Below, in pieces: positions 39,829 to 47,355 of a stretch of 59,623 bases of DNA. Origin of the DNA: Myxococcota bacterium (GTDB lineage Bacteria > Myxococcota_A > UBA796 > UBA9615 > JAKLKC01). The stretch spans positions 1 to 59,623 of the forward strand of contig JAKLKC010000042.1 of NCBI GenBank assembly GCA_023150875.1. The letters are read 5' to 3'. Position 1 is the first letter of the stretch. Each line of letters starts with the position of its first letter. The position numbers and the translations under genes are program-made. A model generated the notes under the pieces. The model worked only from the letters and a program-made list of their open reading frames with translations, made no database searches and was not told the origin of the DNA.

Positions 39829-41274
39829 ATGTACCTCGCTCCCACCCAGCTCCCGTACCATCTCGGACGCTACGAGCTCCAGGAGGAGATCGGGCGCGGC
39901 GCCTACGCATCGGTCTACCGGGCCCGCCTCTCCGGGCCCATGGGCTTCCAGAAGAAGGTCGCCCTGAAGCTGGCGCGCTCCCCCCTCACCGAGGGCCAGC
40001 AGGACGAGGACGAGGGGAGGATCAAGGCCCTGGTGAACGAGGCCCGGATCGGCGGTCGCCTCCAGCACCCCAACATCGTCGAGATCTACGAGTTCGGGCG
40101 GATCGAGGGCTTCTACTTCATCGCCATGGAGTTCGTCGACGGGCTCACCATCGGCCAGGCCCTCGACGTGCTCAAGACCCGGGGGAGGGCCATCCCCCCC
40201 GGCCTCGCCATCGAGCTGATCTCCCAGACGTGCGAGGGGCTCGCCTACGCCCACGACCTGACCGACGAGGCGGGGGAGCACCACCAGGTGGTGCACCGCG
40301 ACCTCAAGCCCGCCAACCTGATGGTCGCCCGCACCGGCCTGCTGAAGGTGATGGACTTCGGGATCGCCAAGTCCGCGTTCTCGCTCTTCCAGACCGCCGA
40401 GGGCATGACCAAGGGCACGCCCATGTACATGTCCCCGGAGCAGGTCTACGGCCGCCCGGTGACGCCCGCGTCGGACATCTTCGCCGTGGGCTCCATCCTC
40501 TTCGAGATGGTCGTGGGCGAGCCCCTCTTCGTCGGCGACAGCGTCGTCGAGATCATCGAGAAGGTGGCGGAGCAGGACGCCGGGCCGCGCCTGGACTCCC
40601 ACCGGGACCGCCTCGGCCCCATGCTGGCTGTCCTGCGCCGCTGCCTGAAGAAGAAGCCCAACCAGCGCTACCCCACCACCTACGACCTCCTCGCCGACAT
40701 CGAGAGGCTGCGGGAGGCATTCCCCCTCACCCAGTCCGCCTCCTCGCTGGTCCGGGAGGTCGAGTCCATCCGCGGGGGCAAGCCCCGCCCGGCCCCCAGC
40801 GCGCCCCGCCGGCGGGAGCCCCCTCCGGCCCCCGAGCCGCGCCCGTTCCGACGGGCTCCCATCCCCCAGTTCCTGCCCGAGGAGGCCTCCCTGGAGCTGG
40901 AGTCGACGCCGGGCTCGGCCTCGACGACCATCGAGGTCCTGGAAGTGGATCCGGACGTGTCCGCGAGGGGATCGGCCCCCGCACCGGTCCCCGGCCCGCC
41001 CCCGCCGAGCCGGCCCCTCACCTCCGCGCCCGCGGCCCCTCCCCCGGCGGCGGCCGGCGGCCGGACGTCGGACCGCCGGCGCGGGCGCCTGGGGAGCTGG
41101 TCGGTCGTCCTGCCCGCCATGGGCCCAGACTTCGCCGCCCGCCCCGCGATGCCGAGCGCCCGGTCGTCGCCCCCCTCCGACCTGGACCTGCCCACGCTGA
41201 GCCTGGAGCTGGCGGCCCTGCCTCCCCTCAAGCCCGGCTCCGAGTCCGGGAGCAGCGGCGGCGCTCCGGGCTGA
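39829..41274 (+). CDS. Ser/Thr protein kinase with Pro-rich C-terminal tail
   Basis: 481 residues from ATG 39829. GTG 39808 in frame is an alternative but overlaps the -10-like TACACT. The kinase core is complete: IGRGAYASVY (21-30), Lys47 in VALKL, Glu71, HRDLKPAN with Asp158, DFG at 176-178, and TKGTPMYMSPEQ. The remaining 180 residues are Pro/Ala/Ser-rich with short acidic motifs (ASLELEST, LPTLSLEL) and no clear membrane helix, so the kinase is probably cytosolic, unlike its neighbour. It starts 72 bases after the Lon-like gene on the same strand. A GC hairpin separates it from the convergent PEGA protein gene. Confidence 0.92.
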   Translation: MYLAPTQLPYHLGRYELQEEIGRGAYASVYRARLSGPMGFQKKVALKLARSPLTEGQQDEDEGRIKALVNEARIGGRLQHPNIVEIYEFGRIEGFYFIAMEFVDGLTIGQALDVLKTRGRAIPPGLAIELISQTCEGLAYAHDLTDEAGEHHQVVHRDLKPANLMVARTGLLKVMDFGIAKSAFSLFQTAEGMTKGTPMYMSPEQVYGRPVTPASDIFAVGSILFEMVVGEPLFVGDSVVEIIEKVAEQDAGPRLDSHRDRLGPMLAVLRRCLKKKPNQRYPTTYDLLADIERLREAFPLTQSASSLVREVESIRGGKPRPAPSAPRRREPPPAPEPRPFRRAPIPQFLPEEASLELESTPGSASTTIEVLEVDPDVSARGSAPAPVPGPPPPSRPLTSAPAAPPPAAAGGRTSDRRRGRLGSWSVVLPAMGPDFAARPAMPSARSSPPSDLDLPTLSLELAALPPLKPGSESGSSGGAPG

Positions 41275-41275
41275 G

Positions 41276-41302
41276 CCCCGCATCCTGCCGCAGGGCGCGG
41301 GG
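41276..41302. terminator. Hairpin between convergent genes (possible bidirectional terminator)
   Basis: CCCCGC-at-CCTGC-c-GCAGG-gc-GCGGGG forms an interrupted 11-pair stem exactly in the 30-base gap between the second kinase and the PEGA protein gene. There is no T tract on either strand, so an intrinsic terminator is uncertain. Confidence 0.4.
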
Positions 41303-41304
41303 AC

Positions 41305-42687
41305 TCAGCCCGACGACCCGAAGCGGATCGTGACCACGCCGGTGTCCGAGGGCGGGGTGGTGGCCTGGGACTGGTTCACGCCCACCGCCACGCCGACTGC
41401 GGCGGCGGCGGCGGCGCCCCCGAGGATCGCCCAGAAGAGGGGGCGGCGGGCCACCGGGACCCGGACCTGTACCGGCGTCGTCCCCGGGACCTGGGTGCCG
41501 GTCCCGAGGGGACGGGTCCAGCCCTGGCCCAGCAGGATCGAGTTCAGGACCGGGTTCCTCCCCAGGAAGACGGGGGCGACGGACGCCGCCGCCGCCTCCT
41601 CGGCGATGCCGCCGTCCGAGCTCACGGTGGCGACCACCCGCTCCACCAGCCGCCGCACGACCTCGTCGGGGCCCTTCTGCGTGAGCAGCACGTCGGCGAC
41701 CTGGGCGCGGGCGAACCGGCCGTCGCGCTTCCCGTAGGCCTGCAGGCGGAAGTTCCCCGAGGTGTCGAAGGCCCCCAGCACCACGATGTCGGTGCCCGCG
41801 GCGCGGGCGAGCTGCTCGTAGAGCGCCATGGTGCGCCCGGAGCTCTTCCCCTCGATGGCCTCCGCCTCCTCCAGGGGGCGGAGCCCCGCGTCGCGCAACG
41901 CCCCCCGGGCGTCGAAGGTCTGGCCCGCCTCCAGGTCCACGACCCACGCGGCCCGGCCTCCCGCGCCGTTGGCCACCACGTAGTGCCGCCCGGGCCGGAC
42001 CTCGATGCGGGCCGGCGCGGTCCCCGCCGGTCGCCCGTCCACGAGGACCTGGGCGCCCGCGGCGTCCCGGCCGACGTCGACGACCGCCGGCGCCCCCGCC
42101 GCCAAGGCCGCCTTCACCCGGTCGAACCGACCGATCTCCTCCTCGGGGAAGCGCACCGGGTCCAAGGTCCGGGCCGGGTCGACGGCCGCGGCCAGCGCGA
42201 ACCAGCGGTCGGCGGCGGCGGCGTCCCCGGTCCAGCTCGCGCACAGCCCGCTATAGAGGTAGGCGTCCACCAGCAGGGAGGGATCCCGCAGGTACTCCGC
42301 CCCGCGGTCCAGGAGCTGCCGTGCCCGGGCGAAGCTCTCCTCGGCCTCGTCGATGCGCGCCGCCTCGAACAGCTTCTGCCCACCGATGACCTCCTTTCGG
42401 GCGGCGTCGAGGAAGGTCTCCGTGAGCACGAACTCCCGCCGGGCGAAGACGGCGGCGCCGGTCTGGTCCAGGTCGCGCAGCTCGATGCCCTCCTGGTCCT
42501 CCAGGGAGAGGGCCACCCAGCGGCCCACGTCGAGGACCCGCGCCTCGGGCATGTCGGGGGTGCCGTGGACCCCGAGGAACGAGACGGTGGGGACCCCCTC
42601 CCCACCCCAAGCCGGCGCGGCGTGGAGGGCCAGCAGCAGGACCAGGAGCAGGGCGACGGGGCGCGAGTTGACCGGGCGGTGAGGCAT
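41305..42687 (-). CDS. Exported PEGA-domain protein with C-terminal membrane helix
   Basis: 460 residues from ATG 42687. Signal peptide (VALLLVLLLALHAAPAWGG). Residues about 95-200 look like TPR-type helices (IDEAEESFARARQLLDRGAEYL, GDAAAADRWFALAAAVDPARTL). A PEGA-like domain follows near 215-265 (AGAQVLVDGRPAGTAPARIEV). Residues about 310-390 contain GTDIVVLGAFDTSG and VRRLVERVVATVSSD. One hydrophobic helix near the end (ILGGAAAAAAVGVAVGV) may anchor it. Proteins of this layout are common in Myxococcota next to kinases and are of unknown function. It converges on the kinase genes, whose first member also has PEGA domains. 250 bases upstream separate it from the divergent TPR gene, and I see no clear element there. 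Confidence 0.78.
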   Translation of the reverse strand: MPHRPVNSRPVALLLVLLLALHAAPAWGGEGVPTVSFLGVHGTPDMPEARVLDVGRWVALSLEDQEGIELRDLDQTGAAVFARREFVLTETFLDAARKEVIGGQKLFEAARIDEAEESFARARQLLDRGAEYLRDPSLLVDAYLYSGLCASWTGDAAAADRWFALAAAVDPARTLDPVRFPEEEIGRFDRVKAALAAGAPAVVDVGRDAAGAQVLVDGRPAGTAPARIEVRPGRHYVVANGAGGRAAWVVDLEAGQTFDARGALRDAGLRPLEEAEAIEGKSSGRTMALYEQLARAAGTDIVVLGAFDTSGNFRLQAYGKRDGRFARAQVADVLLTQKGPDEVVRRLVERVVATVSSDGGIAEEAAAASVAPVFLGRNPVLNSILLGQGWTRPLGTGTQVPGTTPVQVRVPVARRPLFWAILGGAAAAAAVGVAVGVNQSQATTPPSDTGVVTIRFGSSG

Positions 42688-42937
42688 GGGGGAAGGGCGG
42701 GCTCCGGTGCGGGCGCCGGCCGCGGCGCGGGCGGGGGAGGCCCCCGCGCGGGAATGCTGGCCGTCCCCCGAGTGTCCCACCGGGCTCGTGGAGGCGTCAA
42801 GCCGGAGAGGGGCGCGGGCGGGGAGCGGGCGCCGTCCGACGGGGCGTCTCTCCCACGCCATCCGCCCGCCTCCGCTTGACCCGGGCCGGGCTTCTTGCCA
42901 TACCCGCCGCCTGGGGGGTCGCCCCCGGAGGAGCCCC

Positions 42938-44755
42938 GTGAGCGTCATGTCCAGACCGAGCCCCCTCGCCGGCGCCCTGCTGCTCGCGGCCCTGTCCCTC
43001 GGCCTGGGCCTCCCCGCCGGGGCGGAGCCCGTGCCCGAGGCGGCCCGCACCGCCTGGGTCCAAGCGCGGGAGGCGGCGCGGACCCGGGACACCCGCAAGG
43101 CCCTGGCCGCGGTCGAGAAGGCGATCTCCGCCGCTCCCGGCTTCATCCCCGCCCACCGCATGCGGATCGACCTGCTGACCGGCGACGCCCGCGGGGCGGA
43201 GGCGGTGCGCCTCTACCGGGCGAAGGTGGACGCCGAGCCCCGATCCGCCGCGGCCCACTACCTCTACGGCGTGGCCGCGAACCGGCCCGATGTCGCCGAG
43301 GCCGAGTTCCGCGCCGCCATCGAGCTGGAGCCCGGCTTCGCGTGGGCCTGGTTCGGGATCGGCGCCATCGAGTCCGCCCGCGGGCGCCACGAGGCCGCCG
43401 AGAAGGCGTACCGCGAGGCGGTCCGCCTGGACCCGGACATCCCCGAAGCGTGGGGGAAGCTGGCGGAGGCGCGCCTCGCCCGGGGGGACGAGGAGGGAGC
43501 GATCGAGGCCTTCCGGGAGCAGATCCGGCGCGCCCCCGACGACTGGCACGGGCGGCTCAACCTGGGGGGGCTGTTCGCCCTGAAGGGCCAGATGGAGGAG
43601 GCCCGCCCCCTGCTGGCCCGGGCGGTGGAGCAAGCCCCCGACGAGCCCGTGCCCCACGTCAACCTCGGCTTCCTGCTGCTCCGCGCGGGGGACGCCTCCG
43701 GGGCCGCGCGCCACCTCGACCGCGCCGTCGCCCTGGACCCCCGCAACCTCGTGGCCCGGGACTACCGCGCCTTCGCCCGCGCCGTGGCGGGGGGGCAGGC
43801 CCCCATCGGGGCCCTCGGCGCCTTCGAGTCCGCGGTCCGGGCCGCGGCGTCGGATCCCGCGTCGGCGGCCCCCGCCTTTGCCTCCCTCGCCGAGCAGGCC
43901 CCCCGCTTCTGGCTCGCCCACGTCCGCCACGGTGTCGCCCTCGCCGCGGCCTCCCAGGGGGACGAGGCGGCGGCGGCCCTGGGGCGCGCCCTGGCCCTGG
44001 CCCCCGAGGAGCCCGAGGTCCACTACGGACTCGGGATGGTGCGCCTCGCCGCGGGGGACGGCGCCGCCGCGGACGCCGCCTTCCGGCAGTCCTTGTCCCT
44101 GCGCCCGGACGACGCCGAGGCCCTCACCGGGAGGGCGCTGGTGGCGGCGTCCGCCGGCCGCCCCGCCGAGGGCGCGTCGTTCCTCGCCCGCGCGGTGGAG
44201 GTCGCTCCGTGGGAGGTGTCGCTGCGCTTCGACCTCGCCGCGGCCTGGGAGGCCGCCGGCGAGACCGAGGAGGCCGAGCGCGTGCTGGAGCGCATCGTGG
44301 AGCTGCAGCCGGGCTTCCTTCCGGGCCGGCTCCAGCTCGCCCGGGCCTACGCCGCCCACGACCGGTGGGACGACGCCCGCCGCCAGCTCCTGGAGGCGGT
44401 CTCCCTCGCCCCCGGCTCGGAGTCGGTGGCCTCCCAGCTCCGCGCCCTGGACGCCAGCCGGGCCGAGGCCAACGAGAAGCACGCCGGGAAGGTGCGGGCG
44501 TCGGTCCTGGTGACGGGGGACCGGGCACGGGCCGAGGCGGCCCTGAGCCGGCTGCGGGGAGGGGCGTCCTTCGCCGCCGTGGCCCGGGAGGTGAGCACGG
44601 GACCGACCGCCGCCCGGGGTGGCGACCTCGGGTGGATCGGCAAGGGCGAGATCCAGCCCCCCCTGGAGGTGGCCCTGTTCGGGCTGGATCCCGGACAGGT
44701 CAGCCCGGTGGTGGAGTCCGGAGGCAGCTACTTCGTGGTGAAGCGCACCCGTTAG
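42938..44755 (+). CDS. Exported TPR protein with C-terminal parvulin-type prolyl isomerase domain
   Basis: 605 residues from GTG 42938, chosen because GGAGGAG lies 4 bases before it. ATG 42947 is in frame but too far from the site. The signal peptide ends near LPAGA. About twelve TPR units fill residues 35-500 (YLYGVAANRPDVAEAEFRAAI, AWGKLAEARLARGDEEGAIE, PEVHYGLGMVRLAAGDGAAA). The last 85 residues are a short parvulin (PpiC) domain: LRGGASFAAVAREVS, GGDLGWIGKGEIQPPLEVAL, and GQVSPVVESGGSYFVVKRTR. The fusion suggests a periplasmic chaperone-like factor for folding or assembling secreted or outer-membrane proteins. The isomerase part is at the minimal end of the family's length, so activity is uncertain. 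Confidence 0.87.
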   Translation: MSVMSRPSPLAGALLLAALSLGLGLPAGAEPVPEAARTAWVQAREAARTRDTRKALAAVEKAISAAPGFIPAHRMRIDLLTGDARGAEAVRLYRAKVDAEPRSAAAHYLYGVAANRPDVAEAEFRAAIELEPGFAWAWFGIGAIESARGRHEAAEKAYREAVRLDPDIPEAWGKLAEARLARGDEEGAIEAFREQIRRAPDDWHGRLNLGGLFALKGQMEEARPLLARAVEQAPDEPVPHVNLGFLLLRAGDASGAARHLDRAVALDPRNLVARDYRAFARAVAGGQAPIGALGAFESAVRAAASDPASAAPAFASLAEQAPRFWLAHVRHGVALAAASQGDEAAAALGRALALAPEEPEVHYGLGMVRLAAGDGAAADAAFRQSLSLRPDDAEALTGRALVAASAGRPAEGASFLARAVEVAPWEVSLRFDLAAAWEAAGETEEAERVLERIVELQPGFLPGRLQLARAYAAHDRWDDARRQLLEAVSLAPGSESVASQLRALDASRAEANEKHAGKVRASVLVTGDRARAEAALSRLRGGASFAAVAREVSTGPTAARGGDLGWIGKGEIQPPLEVALFGLDPGQVSPVVESGGSYFVVKRTR

Positions 44756-44810
44756 CCCCGCCGGCCCGCACCTCCGTCTCCGACGCCACCCGGCACAGTC
44801 GTCCGCCGCG

Positions 44811-44838
44811 TTGACCGGGGCACGGCCCCTCTGATAAG
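44811..44838 (+). promoter_or_regulatory. Putative promoter of the sigma-factor operon
   Basis: -35 TTGACC (44811-44816), 16-base spacer, -10 GATAAG (44833-44838). The leader to GTG 44896 would be about 50 bases. Confidence 0.5.
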
Positions 44839-44856
44839 AGGCTGGGGGACTGTCTG

Positions 44857-44878
44857 GGGGCGGAGGAGCCTCCGCCCC
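44857..44878 (+). promoter_or_regulatory. Perfect inverted repeat in the sigma-factor leader
   Basis: GGGGCGGAGG, a 2-base centre and CCTCCGCCCC lie 17 bases before the GTG start. As RNA it would form a very stable hairpin of 9-10 pairs between the promoter and the start codon. It could act as an attenuator or a translation block, or as a protein-binding operator in DNA form. Confidence 0.55.
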
Positions 44879-44895
44879 TCCGTGCGAGGCCCGAG

Positions 44896-45564
44896 GTGAC
44901 GGACTCCGAGGTGGTCGAGCTGTTCAAGGCGGCGTACGCCCAGGGCGGGGACGTCGCCCTGCGCGATCGGTCCTGGAAGGCCTTCGTCGACCTCTTCGGC
45001 CGCACCATCGACTTCACGGTGCGGCGGTGGACCCGCCACTACCGCCACCCCGACGAGGCGGAGGACCTCATCCAGGAGGTCTACGTCCGCCTCCAGCGGC
45101 AGGACTGCCGAGCCCTGCGGGAGTTCGTGGTGGGTCGGGCCCGGATGAAGACCTGGCTCATCACCATCTGTACCAACGTCTGCCTCGGCTGGTACCGGTC
45201 CCGCAACCGCCCCGTGTTCGCCCCGGCCCCCCCCGCCTCGGACGACAGCGTCTCGATCTCCCGGGACCGGAAGGACGAGGACGCCACGCTGGCGGACGTG
45301 GCGCTGATGGGGGAGGAGGAGGCCCGCCGCAAGATCCGCATCCTCGCCCACTGCATCTCCGAGCTGGATGAGACGAAGCGGATCTTCTTCATCACGAGGC
45401 TGCTCGGGATCATCACCTACGAGCGCAACCTCTCCATCACCGACATCGGGCGCATCCACGACACCGGACCCCAGACCGCCAAGTACCGCCTCGACACCGC
45501 CCAGGAGTTGCTGGCCAAGTGCATGCGCGCCAAGGAGCGGAGTCAGGTGCGTGGGCCCGAGTGA
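44896..45564 (+). CDS. ECF-like RNA polymerase sigma factor
   Basis: 222 residues from GTG 44896. Sigma region 2 is recognisable by DEAEDLIQEVYVRLQR and the RMKTWLITICTNVCLGWYRSR helix. Region 4 is at about 170-215 with a helix-turn-helix (LSITDIGRIHDTGPQTAKYRL). A linker of about 50 residues joins them. Regions 1 and 3 are missing, as in ECF factors. It would direct RNA polymerase to a stress or envelope regulon. Regulation is suggested by the hairpin in its own leader and by the downstream co-transcribed zinc-ribbon gene, which could be a partner but does not look like a classic anti-sigma. Region 4 matches less well than region 2, so divergence is considerable. Confidence 0.83.
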   Translation: MTDSEVVELFKAAYAQGGDVALRDRSWKAFVDLFGRTIDFTVRRWTRHYRHPDEAEDLIQEVYVRLQRQDCRALREFVVGRARMKTWLITICTNVCLGWYRSRNRPVFAPAPPASDDSVSISRDRKDEDATLADVALMGEEEARRKIRILAHCISELDETKRIFFITRLLGIITYERNLSITDIGRIHDTGPQTAKYRLDTAQELLAKCMRAKERSQVRGPE

Positions 45565-45583
45565 ACCCCATCCCCGTCACACC

Positions 45584-45934
45584 ATGACCGCACCGGCCTC
45601 ACCCTACGACTTCGAGCTCCCCGTCGCCTTCTGCTACGCCTGTAAGAAGGACGTCGTCGTCTACCGGGACCACCCCGAGGGCGCCGCCGACGCGGATCCC
45701 CTGGGGACGTTCTGCCTCGAATGCGACGCCCGGCTCGACCGCTGGGGCATGGTCCCCGAGGTGCGGGAGCGGGACTTCGCGGAGGTCGGGGGACTCGGCT
45801 ACGTCGTGGTGGAGGAGGACCGGCGCGCCTGCGGTGGCTGCGCCTCCGGGGGCTGCGCCCGGGCCCGCGGGGGGGAAGAGACGGCCCCGCCGCGCCTCAG
45901 TCGTCGCAGGACTCCTGCCCCTCGGGACAGGTGA
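45584..45934 (+). CDS. Small zinc-ribbon-like protein following the sigma factor
   Basis: 116 residues from ATG 45584, 19 bases after the sigma-factor stop. Two CxxC knuckles about 31 residues apart (CYACKKD and CLECDAR) should bind one zinc. A third Cys cluster CGGCASGGC comes later. There is no membrane segment and no anti-sigma HxxxCxxC motif. The last 30 residues are Arg/Pro-rich and overlap the convergent endopeptidase gene by 38 bases. Co-transcription suggests a role with the sigma factor, but none is shown. I recognise no named family. Confidence 0.65.
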   Translation: MTAPASPYDFELPVAFCYACKKDVVVYRDHPEGAADADPLGTFCLECDARLDRWGMVPEVRERDFAEVGGLGYVVVEEDRRACGGCASGGCARARGGEETAPPRLSRRRTPAPRDR

Positions 45935-47165
45935 AGCGGACGTGGAGGTGGTCGTCGTGCCCGCGGACGTGGCGGAGAACCGCCCCCCGCGCCTTGTGTC
46001 CGTTCGGGTACTGGAACCACGCCGCCAGCACGTCCTCGGGATAGCCCATCTCGTCCCGGGCGTACTCGTACAGGATCTTCTGCACGCGGTAGTCCACGAA
46101 GATGTACTGGACGTTGCCGAGGCCGATGAGCGCCTCAACCAGCGCGAAGGTCCGCTCCACGTCCAGGTTCGAGCGGCTCGCCGGCGCGAACCAGCGGGAG
46201 TCGCCGGTGTCGCGGTAGTAGAAGCCGATGTCGGCGTCGAGGCCGTTCTGGTGGGAGCGGTGGGGGCGGATCCGGCCGCCCCGGCGGGCGCTGATGTCGC
46301 CCAGGGCGAGGCGGGGCGTGTCGGGGAAGCGCGCGCGGACCAGCTCGGCGGCGTGGATCAGGCCGTCGATGGTGGCCGCCGTCCCGTACGCGCGATCGGG
46401 TGAGACCACCACGAAGTCCTCGTGGTCCAGGGGGAACTGGATGCCGTTCGCCAGCCTTCCCCCACCGGCGCGGCCGATGGCGATCCCCCTGCCGGCGACG
46501 TCGATCCCGAGGCTGGCCAGGTCGCTTCCGGTCTCGATGGCCAGGTCCTCGAGGCGCGCGGCGAAGCGCTGGAGGTCCTCGGGATCTCCTTCGTCCTCGG
46601 GGAGCTCGTCCTCGATGGCCCCGTCCCCCTCGGCGTCGGCGCCGACTCCCATGGGGTAGCTCGTGGAGGCGAAGGCGCGCATCGCCTCGTCGTAGCCCGG
46701 ATCCCCCGGCTCCAGGGCGACCGGGTACTCCTCGCCGAAGGCGTCGGCCAGCTCGTCCGGCGGGACCTGCCTCTCCGAGAGGGCGACCTCCTCGGGTGTG
46801 GCCAGGTGGGGCGGCGGCATCGAGGTCGCGGCGGCCTCGTCGGAGGGCAGCACCGGGGCGACCGCGGCCCGGAGGCCGGCGGTGGGGGGAGGGGCGGCGT
46901 CCGGGACCGCGGCGAGGGCGGGGACGCTGAAGAGGAGGAGCGCGATGAGCGGGGAGACGACTCGGGGCAACGGACGATACCTGTGGGCGGTCTCGCGGGG
47001 CGGGACCGCCAGCTTCCGGAGAGCGACCGCCCCATGGGGGCAGCGGCGTCGATTGTCCGGGCCGCCCGCCGCCACGTCAAGCGCGCGCCTCGAAAAGGCG
47101 CCGCCGGACGGCGCGGCGAGCGACCGACCGCGACGGAAACTCCCGAGGCGCGAGTTCATTCCCAT
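45897..47165 (-). CDS. mepA: Penicillin-insensitive murein endopeptidase (MepA-like, peptidase M74)
   Basis: The zinc site of M74 enzymes is intact: LALGDISARRGGRIRPHRSHQNGLDADIGF contains the His and Asp ligands, and the end has VRGHDDHLHVRFTCPEGQE. The enzyme cuts the DD- or LD-crosslinks of peptidoglycan in the periplasm. The start is unclear. ATG 47165 has a nearly perfect ribosome site (AAGGAGATCGATC) but gives 65 Arg-rich residues before the hydrophobic signal (69-85, VVSPLIALLLFSVPALA). TTG 46970 would give a normal signal peptide and lies downstream of a promoter-like element at 47052-47080. Length is 422 residues from ATG or 357 from TTG. The catalytic half is certain, the N-terminus not. 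Confidence 0.86.
   Translation of the reverse strand: MGMNSRLGSFRRGRSLAAPSGGAFSRRALDVAAGGPDNRRRCPHGAVALRKLAVPPRETAHRYRPLPRVVSPLIALLLFSVPALAAVPDAAPPPTAGLRAAVAPVLPSDEAAATSMPPPHLATPEEVALSERQVPPDELADAFGEEYPVALEPGDPGYDEAMRAFASTSYPMGVGADAEGDGAIEDELPEDEGDPEDLQRFAARLEDLAIETGSDLASLGIDVAGRGIAIGRAGGGRLANGIQFPLDHEDFVVVSPDRAYGTAATIDGLIHAAELVRARFPDTPRLALGDISARRGGRIRPHRSHQNGLDADIGFYYRDTGDSRWFAPASRSNLDVERTFALVEALIGLGNVQYIFVDYRVQKILYEYARDEMGYPEDVLAAWFQYPNGHKARGAVLRHVRGHDDHLHVRFTCPEGQESCDD
47052..47080 (-). promoter_or_regulatory. Promoter-like element inside the 5' part of the mepA-like frame
   Basis: On the minus strand -35 TTGACG (47075-47080), 17-base spacer, -10 GACAAT (47052-47057). It would start transcription about 75 bases before TTG 46970, inside the frame that begins at ATG 47165. 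Confidence 0.4.
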
Positions 47166-47355
47166 GATCGATCTCCTTTCCGCTGCCTCGATCCAGCATG
47201 GCGCGTCACCCCGGGGGGCGGCGCACGCCGCAGATCCGGCGGATCTCCGGGCGGAGGAGGACGAGGATGGAATGGAGACGGATTGGACCGGGATCAGGCG
47301 GAATTGGACGGAGGAGTGCGGAGGACGACGGTCTTCGGCGTGCCGCTCCTCGTGT

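Noticed and set aside
45584-45934. Classic zinc anti-sigma factor for the neighbouring sigma gene
   Set aside because: It has two CxxC knuckles but not the HxxxCxxC motif, and no membrane segment. A partner role is possible but unsupported.
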